Shown here piece after piece: positions 8,910 to 17,074 of a stretch of 64,000 bases of DNA. Source of the DNA: an uncultured Aquimarina sp. (GTDB taxonomy: Bacteria; Bacteroidota; Bacteroidia; Flavobacteriales; Flavobacteriaceae); NCBI GenBank assembly GCA_947498935.1, contig CANMMM010000011.1, positions 62,001 through 126,000 on the forward strand. Direction: 5' to 3'. Positions within the stretch are counted from its first letter, which is position 1; each line of letters opens with the position of its first letter. The translations under genes were made by a program, and so were the position numbers. The notes under the pieces were generated by a model, which was not told where the DNA came from, did not search any database, and was given only the letters and a program-made list of their open reading frames with translations.

Positions 8910-10039
8910 CCTACTATTTTTTTAATAATCGATGTAATTCTGAATAAATCTTCTTCTTCTAAATTAGATCCGCTAGGCAAACAAAGCCCACGCTCAAATA
9001 AATCATTAGAAACCCCATTGAGATATGCATCACAGTCAGCAAAAACTGGTTGTAAATGCATTGGTTTCCATAAAGGTCTAGATTCTATATTTTCGGCAGC
9101 TAATGCCGCTCTTATAGCTTCTCGTTGTGTAAAGGATTGTGTTTCGATACAAGACAACCATCTATTAGAAAAATATCCCTCTGGTGCTTGTTGTAATTGT
9201 AAGTCTGAACACTCAAGTAAGTGTTGCTGATAAAATTCATAATTCCTACGACGTAATGAAACATGCTTATCAAGCACTTCCATTTGCCCCCTACCGATAC
9301 CTGCCAGTATATTACTCATTCTGTAATTATGACCGATTTCTGTATGCTCGTAATGTGGTGCATTATCTCTAGCCTGTGTAGCTAAAAAAATGGCTTTATT
9401 TCGATATGCTTCTGTTTTAGAAACTAATGCTCCCCCACCAGAAGTCGTAATTATTTTATTTCCATTAAATGATAAGATGGATATATCTCCAAAAGTACCG
9501 CAGTTTACTCCCTTGTAAGTACTACCTAGTGATTCTGCACTGTCTTCCAAAACCGGAATTTCGTATCTAGTAGCAATATCATGTATCGCCGTTACCTGAT
9601 ATGGCATCCCGTACAGATGTACAGCCACTATCGCTTTTGGTTTTTTACCTTTAGCTATTCTATCTTTAATAGCTATTTCAAGTTGTTCGGGACAGATATT
9701 CCATGTTAGAAATTCACTATCTATGAATACAGGTGTAGCACCTAAATACGTGATCGGGTTTGCAGATGCTGCAAATGTCATACTCTGACATAAAACCTCA
9801 TCACCAGTACTCACTCCTAATAATTGCAACCCTAGATGCAGAGAAGCAGTTCCTGAGCTAAGAGCCGCTACATGCGTACCTTCTCCTAGATAGTTGGCTA
9901 TATCATTTTCAAAACCATCTACATTCGGTCCTAAAGGTGCAACCCAGTTTGTATCAAAAGCCTCTTTTACATATTGCTGCTCAGTGCCTCCCATGTGGGG
10001 AGAAGAGAGCCATATTTTCTTGGACTCAACTATATTCAT
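8906..10039 (-). CDS. DegT/DnrJ/EryC1/StrS aminotransferase (PglE-like)
   Basis: This PLP-dependent sugar aminotransferase has the lysine that forms the Schiff base in SFNGNKIITTSGGG, close to the motif of Campylobacter PglE. Other family marks are SSGTASLHLGL near the N-terminus and EDSAESLGSTY in mid-protein. It would transfer an amino group from glutamate to the 4-keto sugar made by the dehydratase encoded 4 bp into its 3' end, giving a UDP-4-amino-4,6-dideoxy-HexNAc. The start at 10039 (MNIVESKKIWLSSPHMGG) matches family N-termini better than the in-frame Met eight codons upstream at 10063. It is the first gene of the minus-strand export operon. Confidence 0.9.
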   Translation of the reverse strand: MNIVESKKIWLSSPHMGGTEQQYVKEAFDTNWVAPLGPNVDGFENDIANYLGEGTHVAALSSGTASLHLGLQLLGVSTGDEVLCQSMTFAASANPITYLGATPVFIDSEFLTWNICPEQLEIAIKDRIAKGKKPKAIVAVHLYGMPYQVTAIHDIATRYEIPVLEDSAESLGSTYKGVNCGTFGDISILSFNGNKIITTSGGGALVSKTEAYRNKAIFLATQARDNAPHYEHTEIGHNYRMSNILAGIGRGQMEVLDKHVSLRRRNYEFYQQHLLECSDLQLQQAPEGYFSNRWLSCIETQSFTQREAIRAALAAENIESRPLWKPMHLQPVFADCDAYLNGVSNDLFERGLCLPSGSNLEEEDLFRITSIIKKIVG

Positions 10040-10063
10040 AATTTTCCCATTAATAATGAACAA

Positions 10064-10917
10064 TACTCATAAACCTTACAATTTCAAATGTTATAGTCAT
10101 CTAAAATTGAAGTTATAAATTCTAATGTCTTGAATAACCTGTAGAAAGAGGGGTATTTCCTCCTACATGTTACATAATTACCTTTTTTTGCTTTAACCTA
10201 TGCTAAAATAGCTCTGTTCCAGCGAATAACAATCAAAAAACATATATTTTAGACAGAATACTTAAAAAAAGCGTTCAACAACATATGTTACTATTTATTA
10301 CCTGCCAAAAAAACAATAATTCCGTAAGAATTCTACTATTATGCTTTTATTAGCATCTAAATACTATGTCATCTGTATACTATTGCCCAAAAACATATAA
10401 TTTAACTTCATTACTACACTATTTATACAATTTTATGTTAACACAGTTAAAGCTTTAAATTTTATACGGCAATACAAAGCTAGTAATATATTACCATATT
10501 TTGATAGAGGATTCACCTTAATTACTATAGGGCTTTTCCCCTTTTTAACTAATCTTGTTTATGTTATCGTAGAAACACGTACATTATTTTACATTAACAT
10601 GATTTTATCATTACAACTACATCCCAAAAATACCTAGCTATACAGGTAAAGTTTATAAAAATCAACGAAATAAACACCTAAACAAAGACAAAATACATTT
10701 TCAATCGACAAAAAGCACTCGAGTAAAGGAATAGAAATTCTATTAAAAATGGAATACTACACGATATTAAGCCACTGTTATTTTTTTCCTCTAACTTACA
10801 ATGAAAAAAACTCTTGTATTTCTTTGAAAAACTAGATTAATTAATTGAAATTATGCCTCATTTCATAAAAATCAAACTATGCTTTGCATAACAGTCATAT
10901 AAGATAAGTACTCACCT
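10064..10917. other. Long non-coding gap between divergent operons
   Basis: This AT-rich region of about 850 bp separates the minus-strand export operon from the plus-strand MBOAT gene. No open frame of convincing length, repeat copy or clear hairpin was found. It must contain promoters for both operons and is long enough for leader or regulatory sequences, but no specific site could be recognised. Confidence 0.5.
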
Positions 10918-12366
10918 ATGCTATTTAATTCCTTTAACTTTTTAATCTTCTTGCCTATTGTTTTCATAAGCTATTGGTTTTTATGTCGTAAAAGCAATAA
11001 AGCACAAAACATACTACTTCTGTGTGCTAGCTATTTTTTTTATGGAATGTGGGATTGGCGTTTTTTATTTCTAATCATAGCTAGTACACTCGTAGACTTT
11101 ATAGTAGGAAAACAATTATTTCTAAGCCAGCAGCAAAAGAATAGAAAACAATGGTTATGGATCAGTATTATTTTTAATTTGGGGATCCTTGCTTATTTCA
11201 AATATGTCAACTTCTTTATCGATTCATGGATTGATTTCATAACATTAATAGGGTATACCAATACCGATTATTGGTCATTAAACATCCTACTACCGGTGGG
11301 TATTTCTTTTTACACCTTCCAAACCATGTCATATACCTTAGATATTTATCATAGGAAGTTACAACCATCCAAGAGTTTTCTAGAATTCGCAACCTTTGTC
11401 TCGTTTTTTCCACAATTGGTAGCTGGTCCGATCGAACAAGCATCGCAATTACTCCCTCAACTCCATCAAAAAAGACAGTTCTCTTATCAGCAAGCTAAAG
11501 AAGGGTTACAACTTATTCTTTGGGGATTTTTTAAAAAAGTAGCCATTGCGGATTCTATAGCATTTATTGTAGATGACATTTTTGCCCATTACACATCACA
11601 CAGTGCATCCACACTATGCCTTGGAGCTTTTCTATTCAGTTTTCAGATTTATGGTGACTTTAGTGGGTATTCCGATATCGCTATCGGTACCGCCAAACTA
11701 TTCGGTATCGAACTGTCTTCTAATTTTAAGTTCCCCTATTTTTCTAAAAACATACGTGAGTTTTGGCAACGATGGCACATATCGCTATCCAATTGGTTTA
11801 AATACTATGTATATATCCCACTCGGCGGGAGTAAAAACAATCAAATAACCACGCTACGAAATATCCTTATCGTATTTTTAGTAAGTGGTTTATGGCATGG
11901 AGCTAACTGGACATTTGTTGTATGGGGACTACTCCATTTCTTACTATATATCCCCTCTATTTTTAGTATAAAAAAACAAGTTCACCATACTAAAACCTAT
12001 AAAAATATATGGTTAAGAAGCCTCAAAGAATACTCTCAGATACTTATTACTTTTATAAGTATTACGATAGCATGGATCTTCTTTAGAGCTCCATCCATTA
12101 CAGAAGCTTTTGGATATATACTACAAGCCATCACACATCTCGAAATCGAAACCTATCAGCATCCTATGGGATATCGTATGATCGATTACTTTGTAGTACT
12201 AGTAGTATTTATAAGCTATGAATATCATATTAGAAAGGACGAACGCGCTCCATTTGAATTTTCTTCTCCATATGCTCGTTTCATAGCATATACCCTTGTT
12301 ATTTTTGGTCTTTTATTATTCTATGAAGACCATGTAGATCGTTCGTTTATATACTTTCAATTCTAA
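10918..12366 (+). CDS. MBOAT family O-acyltransferase (AlgI-like)
   Basis: The 482-residue multi-pass membrane protein has the MBOAT/AlgI pattern: N-terminal FLPIVFISYWF, LLPVGISFYTFQTMSYTLDIY, FPQLVAGPIEQA, then REFWQRWHISLSNWFKYYVYIPLGGS and VSGLWHGANWTFVVWG with the catalytic His in LWHG. About ten membrane helices are expected. MBOAT proteins of this group pass acyl groups across the inner membrane for O-acetylation of exported polysaccharide. The gene is 14 bp upstream of an SGNH-type gene, the usual partner that completes transfer. It stands in a plus-strand island next to the capsule export genes, so a capsule or EPS target is likely. Confidence 0.92.
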   Translation: MLFNSFNFLIFLPIVFISYWFLCRKSNKAQNILLLCASYFFYGMWDWRFLFLIIASTLVDFIVGKQLFLSQQQKNRKQWLWISIIFNLGILAYFKYVNFFIDSWIDFITLIGYTNTDYWSLNILLPVGISFYTFQTMSYTLDIYHRKLQPSKSFLEFATFVSFFPQLVAGPIEQASQLLPQLHQKRQFSYQQAKEGLQLILWGFFKKVAIADSIAFIVDDIFAHYTSHSASTLCLGAFLFSFQIYGDFSGYSDIAIGTAKLFGIELSSNFKFPYFSKNIREFWQRWHISLSNWFKYYVYIPLGGSKNNQITTLRNILIVFLVSGLWHGANWTFVVWGLLHFLLYIPSIFSIKKQVHHTKTYKNIWLRSLKEYSQILITFISITIAWIFFRAPSITEAFGYILQAITHLEIETYQHPMGYRMIDYFVVLVVFISYEYHIRKDERAPFEFSSPYARFIAYTLVIFGLLLFYEDHVDRSFIYFQF

Positions 12367-12380
12367 CCCTCTTATAAGCC

Positions 12381-13343
12381 ATGAAAAAATTTCTAAAAAA
12401 AATAGTGTATTACCTAGTGCTTATCACCATTATATTAGAAATATTGGTCAGACTCTGCTACTTAGGAAAAGACACCCCTAGCCGATGGGTAGACTCCTAT
12501 CAAGTAGAAAAATGGAAACCTAATCAACAAGGGATGTCTGTAACAGGAAATAGAAGACAAAATTTTTCTAAATACAATATCAATAAGGCTGGATTTAATT
12601 CCTACCGAGAATTTATACCCAGCCCACACGCTACCGAAGTAGCACTAGTTGGAGATTCTTATATACAAGGATTTCACCAAGACTACACAAACTCTATAGG
12701 AAAAAAAATAGAACAGCAACTTCCTACTGTAGCAATCTATGAATACGGATATGCTGGCTATGATTTTGCGGATCAAATGCACTTGATAGACGCCTATAAA
12801 AATGATTTTAAACACATCGACCATGTGATCATCTACATCAAATTTTCAGAAGACTTGCAAAGAGGAATCTACAACGTACGTATAGAAAGACTCGCTCTAG
12901 AATCTCCCAAAAACAAACTCTTACGTAGCAGCAAACTACTCCTGTATGCTAAAAACATAGGCGTATTAGATCCCCCAAAAAGATGGATTCGTCGTATGCT
13001 TAGCTATCTAACCCCTTCTGCTCCTCAAAAAACTAGCAATACTAGCGAACAAAAAAAAATAAAGCCACAAAAAGAAATAAATTATCTAGAAAATTTTAAA
13101 CAACTAGTCAGTACATACCACTACAATAAACAGCGTTATACACTATTATTAGATACAGCAGACACCCCTGCTCTATTTCTTACCTATCTTAAAGAACATC
13201 AATTTCCATACATCGATATAAATGAAGTATTAGCTCCTGCTATACAACCTACCACACTCATCTATGATCAGCATTGGAACGATCATGGAAGAACCTTAAT
13301 TGCAGGACAAATAGCTACCTATTTACAAAAGATCTTACCCTAA
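12381..13343 (+). CDS. SGNH/AlgX-like membrane-anchored acyl-transfer protein
   Basis: The 320-residue protein has an N-terminal membrane anchor (about 8-27). A GDSY motif holds the candidate nucleophile Ser93, and a C-terminal DQHWNDHG (Asp296, His298) resembles the DxHW catalytic pair of AlgJ/AlgX/SGNH acetyltransferases. The order, Ser first and Asp/His last, is the classical SGNH order. Located 14 bp after the MBOAT gene, it probably takes the acyl group from that protein and transfers it to polysaccharide in the periplasm. A lysine- and glutamine-rich segment near 220-235 may be a linker. The substrate is unknown. Confidence 0.75.
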   Translation: MKKFLKKIVYYLVLITIILEILVRLCYLGKDTPSRWVDSYQVEKWKPNQQGMSVTGNRRQNFSKYNINKAGFNSYREFIPSPHATEVALVGDSYIQGFHQDYTNSIGKKIEQQLPTVAIYEYGYAGYDFADQMHLIDAYKNDFKHIDHVIIYIKFSEDLQRGIYNVRIERLALESPKNKLLRSSKLLLYAKNIGVLDPPKRWIRRMLSYLTPSAPQKTSNTSEQKKIKPQKEINYLENFKQLVSTYHYNKQRYTLLLDTADTPALFLTYLKEHQFPYIDINEVLAPAIQPTTLIYDQHWNDHGRTLIAGQIATYLQKILP

Positions 13344-13368
13344 TAATTCTTCATTTTTTAATACCTAT

Positions 13369-13456
13369 GGCGTTACCCAAAGGGTCGGGCTATACGCTAC
13401 AATTCCTCGCACCTCCTGCGTCGGGCTGTGGGATTTCCACTCCTATCCCTAACGCA
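13369..13456 (+). repeat. Interspersed repeat R1, copy A
   Basis: The copy runs from GGCGTTACCCAAAGGG through TCGGGCTATACGCTAC, AATTCCTCGCACCTCC, GTCGGGCTGTGGGATTTCC to ATCCCTAACGCA. It shares these blocks with five other copies in the window. It lies about 25 bp after the SGNH gene and is GC-richer than its surroundings. It has no coding potential that would make sense. Confidence 0.85.
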
Positions 13457-13602
13457 AAGAATTGTTCACTACACAGCATACACCTATTCTATCCTATAAT
13501 TTTTTAATAAATTGATTAAAACATCCTCAAAATTATTAGTCTTATTTACAGATGAATACATTTTTTATTTAACTTTATATTAACAAATTTAACAAAACCC
13601 TT

Positions 13603-14571
13603 ATGAAATCTATTTACAGCCTACTCATCTGTGTATGTATTAGCGTATATGCATGCAGTAATGATGACACTAATGATACCGATTCAATGACAGATGGTGA
13701 TCAAACCGATACCCCATGTACAAGTGATCGAGTAGTAGATACCAGTAGAGGTGCCTGCGAAGAAACCATAGCAGTAACACCTACATTTAGTATGACTATC
13801 ACTACAACCAAGCGTATCATAGAAACAAATAATATCCCTGAGCATAAAGTCGGAAAGTTTGGAGCAGGACAAGGAAGTTTAAATCCTAATGCCATTCAGC
13901 CCTTAGATCTACGCTATGAAATAGATCTAATGCCTGTGGCTAATACAGATTTCACTTCATTATTACGTACTACAGGTGGAATCGCTTATTCATTTGGAGT
14001 GCTACTGAATGGGATAGAATTAGACCCTGTAGCTGCCGAGCCATGGCCACACTCCTCATTACGCGGAGCAGATCCTAATGCGAATTGGGATTGGAATCTA
14101 GAGGCTTTGAATGCCTTATTAGGATTAGACTGTAATAACGCTCATGTACAGAATACAGGCCAATATCATCATCACGGTACTCCTACGCTATATCTAGAAA
14201 GCCTAAACACTTCCTCTAATCAAATGACACTAGTAGGCTATGCTGCCGATGGATTCCCAATCTATTATAAATATGCATATGCAACGGCTAATGATGCTAC
14301 TTCTACCATTACTGCTATGACCCCTAGTTATAGACTCAAATCAGGCAATAGACCTGGAGACGGTGTTACTGCTCCTTGTGGTGCATTTACAGGAGTATAT
14401 ACCAATGATTATGAATATGTAGAAGGACTAGGTACGTTGGATCAAGCCAATGGGCGTACGGGAGTAACTCCAGAATACCCTAATGGTACTTACTACTATA
14501 TCATCACCGATGCGTTTCCTAGTATTCCTAGATATTTTAAAGGGACACCTTCTAGTGACTTTAGAATTTAA
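13603..14571 (+). CDS. YHYH-domain lipoprotein
   Basis: The 322-residue protein has a lipoprotein signal (VYACSN, Cys18), an acidic linker (about 20-37) and a YHYH domain. The hallmark motif is at 187-193 (QYHHHGT), followed by YAADGFPIYYKYAY. YHYH-domain proteins are secreted proteins of unknown activity, often found beside sulfatases in marine Bacteroidota; here a sulfatase-like gene is two genes downstream. The three genes are spaced by 20 bp and 1 bp, so they form an operon. The His cluster suggests metal binding, but this is inference. Confidence 0.85.
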   Translation: MKSIYSLLICVCISVYACSNDDTNDTDSMTDGDQTDTPCTSDRVVDTSRGACEETIAVTPTFSMTITTTKRIIETNNIPEHKVGKFGAGQGSLNPNAIQPLDLRYEIDLMPVANTDFTSLLRTTGGIAYSFGVLLNGIELDPVAAEPWPHSSLRGADPNANWDWNLEALNALLGLDCNNAHVQNTGQYHHHGTPTLYLESLNTSSNQMTLVGYAADGFPIYYKYAYATANDATSTITAMTPSYRLKSGNRPGDGVTAPCGAFTGVYTNDYEYVEGLGTLDQANGRTGVTPEYPNGTYYYIITDAFPSIPRYFKGTPSSDFRI

Positions 14572-14591
14572 ACCATAACACTAGAAAAACA

Positions 14592-15170
14592 ATGAAGTTC
14601 TATCTGTTTTTACACTTCCTATTAGGAAGTATGCTATGTAGCTATGCCCATGAGACTAGCGTCACCTACTTTTTAGTAGAACAACAACCTACCGCTATAA
14701 AAGTAAGTGTAGACCTACCGTGGACTATCAAAGATGCTTTGGAACAACATGATCCACAACTTAAAGTACATAAAAACAAAACGTATTTTCAGAAAGTATT
14801 ACAATCATATGTAACCAAGCACCTCTTATTATGGTCTGTAGACAGCACTAAAATACCATTACGTACCATCCGAGAAGCCACTCCTGCTAAAGGACATGCA
14901 CATGGTGCCTATTTCGAATTTTTATTTGAAAATGGTGAAATTGCTAAAATTGAAAATACTTTTTTATTCGAAATCAATCGTAAACAACGTAATCTACATT
15001 CATTACGGACTCATGAGAGCAAAAATGAATTTGCTACAACACCTCGGTCCCCTAGTTATGTAATAGCTTCCAATACTTCATGTACACAAGCAGCTATTCC
15101 TATTGGACTACTAGTACTATTAAGTAGTAGCGGAATAACATACCTATTTCTAAAAAAATTAAAAAAATAG
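14592..15170 (+). CDS. Exported protein of unknown function with C-terminal membrane anchor
   Basis: I do not recognise this 192-residue protein. It has a signal peptide (about 1-19, ending SYAHE), a globular part of about 145 residues with an HAHGAYFEFLF segment, and a hydrophobic helix (about 167-187) followed by a lysine-rich tail. That predicts a periplasmic domain anchored by its C-terminus. It starts 20 bp after the YHYH gene and ends 1 bp before the sulfatase-like gene, so it is co-transcribed with both. Its role is presumably tied to theirs. Confidence 0.6.
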   Translation: MKFYLFLHFLLGSMLCSYAHETSVTYFLVEQQPTAIKVSVDLPWTIKDALEQHDPQLKVHKNKTYFQKVLQSYVTKHLLLWSVDSTKIPLRTIREATPAKGHAHGAYFEFLFENGEIAKIENTFLFEINRKQRNLHSLRTHESKNEFATTPRSPSYVIASNTSCTQAAIPIGLLVLLSSSGITYLFLKKLKK

Positions 15171-15171
15171 C

Positions 15172-15918
15172 ATGAAATACCCTCTATACTATAGCCTTCT
15201 TATACTGATGACTATTGTTACCATTGCTTGTAGTAATGATGAAAACAGTACACGCACAGACGAAGCTACTGAACCCCCTACTAATATCACTCCAAACGTG
15301 TTATTAATCATAGTAGATGACATGGGATTAGATGCTACTAATGGCTACCAATTGGGGTCAGAAAATAAACCCGATACTCCTACGATAGATCAACTTATAA
15401 GCAATGGGATACGATACACGAATGCATATAGTGCTCCGCTTTGTACTCCTACACGTGCTGGAATCATTACTGGAAAATATGGATTCAGAACAGGTGTTCG
15501 CAAAGTTGGCGATGCACTACCAATCACAGAAACCTCCCTACAACAGCAAATTAGACAAAATAGCACCTACCAAACAGCCGTAATTGGCAAATGGCATCTG
15601 GGTGACGGAACAGATACGCATCCTAATGATATCGGTGTAGGACATTATGCAGGAGCACTCTCTGGAGCAGTGAAGGCATATGATGATTGGGACTTGACGA
15701 TCAATGGTGATGATGACACCTATGATCGTACGATCCGTAATCGTACGCATAAATATGTTTCTAAAACAAATGATACGGAAACATTTTTATACAATGTATC
15801 TGATAACCCTCTAGAAAACCCAAACTTATTGAGTGAAAATCAAGCACCTATTTCTAGCGAAGATACTGCTCAACTACAAGCTTTAAAAAATGCTATGGAG
15901 CAACTCTTAGACCAATAA
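15172..15918 (+). pseudogene. Sulfatase-like lipoprotein, internally shortened (probably inactive)
   Basis: The product (248 residues) has a lipoprotein signal (Cys20) and a clear S1-type sulfatase N-terminal half: metal ligands VDDMG (Asp49, Asp50), CTPTRAG with Cys91 as the formylglycine precursor, and GKWHLG (Lys140, His142). After DWDLTING near 172-179 it jumps directly to a segment resembling the extreme C-terminus of sulfatases (TFLYNVSDNPLENPNLL). The central 200 or so residues, with the second half of the metal site and the substrate pocket, are absent. The reading frame stays open across the junction, where ATCGTACG occurs twice (15725-15732 and 15740-15747). An in-frame deletion between short repeats is the simplest explanation. 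Activity as a sulfatase is unlikely. Confidence 0.7.
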
Positions 15919-15931
15919 TACTCTAAAAAAA

Positions 15932-16032
15932 TGCGTTAGGGATAGCAGTGGAAATCCCACAGCCCGACCTTAGGAGGTGCGAGGAATTGCAACGGATAGC
16001 CCGACCCCTGATCTACATCAGGGGAAACGCCC
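15932..16032 (-). repeat. Interspersed repeat R1, copy B
   Basis: This is the reverse orientation of the family: TGCGTTAGGGATAGCAG, GGAAATCCCACAGCCCGAC, GGAGGTGCGAGGAATTG, GGATAGCCCGACC, then the small hairpin CCCCTGATCTACATCAGGGG and AAACGCCC. It fills the whole 113-bp gap between two convergent genes and ends next to the stop codon of the FemAB-like gene. It is nearly identical to copy E at 46968. Confidence 0.88.
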
Positions 16033-17063
16033 TAATCATTACTACGATAGGCAGGAAAAAAAGAGGTTTCCGCTGTATTGATCCCTTGTTTTTCTGACAA
16101 TTCTATATAAGCCTGTTCATTTACAATCACTTTCCATACCGCAAATTCTTTGTATAACTTAGAAAAAGACGATTTAAACCTAAATAGTGCATCTTCTGCA
16201 CTACCTACTCCTCCTCCTAAGTTAAAGTATTGATATACCCCTTCTGTAGCATTAGCAACTATTTCATGAATTAATAACCGCAATGGGGTAAGGTATAAAT
16301 GTGAACTCTTAGTACCTGATAAATGATATTGGATGATATGATTGGTTTTCATGACCATGATTCCACAAATTACTTCTTGGGTTTCATCATGGGTAACTAA
16401 AAGTACTTCTGTAGTAAAATCATCGCTAGTCACTATTTTATCAAAATAAGCTGCTGAGAAATAGTACATCGGTTTCGCTACTACACGATCCATAGTCTCA
16501 TAATACAATGCTTTGAACTGCTCTAATTCTTTTGGCGAATTGCCCTGTGTAATGGTACACACTTTTTTACTCTTATTTATATATCTTTTAGTTGTTTTAG
16601 AAAAGTTTTGAATCCGCTCTGTTACTGGTATAGTCATTGGGATACAAACAACTTTACTTAAGTTTTGTATATCGCCCAATCCTGCTAAAATAGTTGATTG
16701 GTGTGGTATCAGTGGATTTAATCTACTAAATATAGAGACGATCTGCTGTGCTGCTAGAAAAGCTGTTAATGCTTCTATAAACTGTGTGTTATCAAAAGAA
16801 TCGTCTACATTTTTAGATACAGGACCGGCATATCCATATACAGAGGTTAGGTCGTAATACGAAGTATTCTGAACAGGCCTTAGTAAAAAAGGTAATCCAA
16901 TACTATAGTTCCCTTGTTCGTATTGAATGAGAATAGGAGTTTCATTTTCAGATTTTGATAACTCATGGTAGTCATACGTATGATAAAAATCGTAATTCCC
17001 TATCTTTTCAATACATACTTGCCATTCTTTCTTTTCTTTGATCAGGGTCAATTTTGGACTCAT
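16032..17063 (-). CDS. FemAB/GNAT-fold acyl- or aminoacyltransferase
   Basis: The 343-residue protein belongs to the FemAB-like/BioF2-like acyltransferase group. It shares two motifs with the C-terminal half of the neighbouring gene product: LTSVYGYAGP near residue 72-80, and LGGGVGSAEDALFRFKSSF near 280-298. Fem enzymes transfer amino acids, from aminoacyl-tRNA, to peptidoglycan precursors; related proteins in polysaccharide loci transfer unidentified acyl groups. The gene lies 11 bp downstream of the fused acetyltransferase gene in the operon that also encodes a carrier protein and an adenylation enzyme, which suggests a carrier-bound donor. That donor is a hypothesis. Confidence 0.75.
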   Translation of the reverse strand: MSPKLTLIKEKKEWQVCIEKIGNYDFYHTYDYHELSKSENETPILIQYEQGNYSIGLPFLLRPVQNTSYYDLTSVYGYAGPVSKNVDDSFDNTQFIEALTAFLAAQQIVSIFSRLNPLIPHQSTILAGLGDIQNLSKVVCIPMTIPVTERIQNFSKTTKRYINKSKKVCTITQGNSPKELEQFKALYYETMDRVVAKPMYYFSAAYFDKIVTSDDFTTEVLLVTHDETQEVICGIMVMKTNHIIQYHLSGTKSSHLYLTPLRLLIHEIVANATEGVYQYFNLGGGVGSAEDALFRFKSSFSKLYKEFAVWKVIVNEQAYIELSEKQGINTAETSFFPAYRSND

Positions 17064-17074
17064 ACAGTGCTTTT

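Noticed and set aside
13274..13507. Plus-strand ORF across the end of the SGNH gene and R1 copy A
   Set aside because: It reads through the repeat element and is out of frame with the real gene; such ORFs in R1 copies are artefacts.
15932..16032. R1 copy considered as a rho-independent terminator for convergent genes
   Set aside because: The element has small hairpins and may stop transcription, but it lacks a T tract and occurs in other contexts, so it is listed as a repeat.
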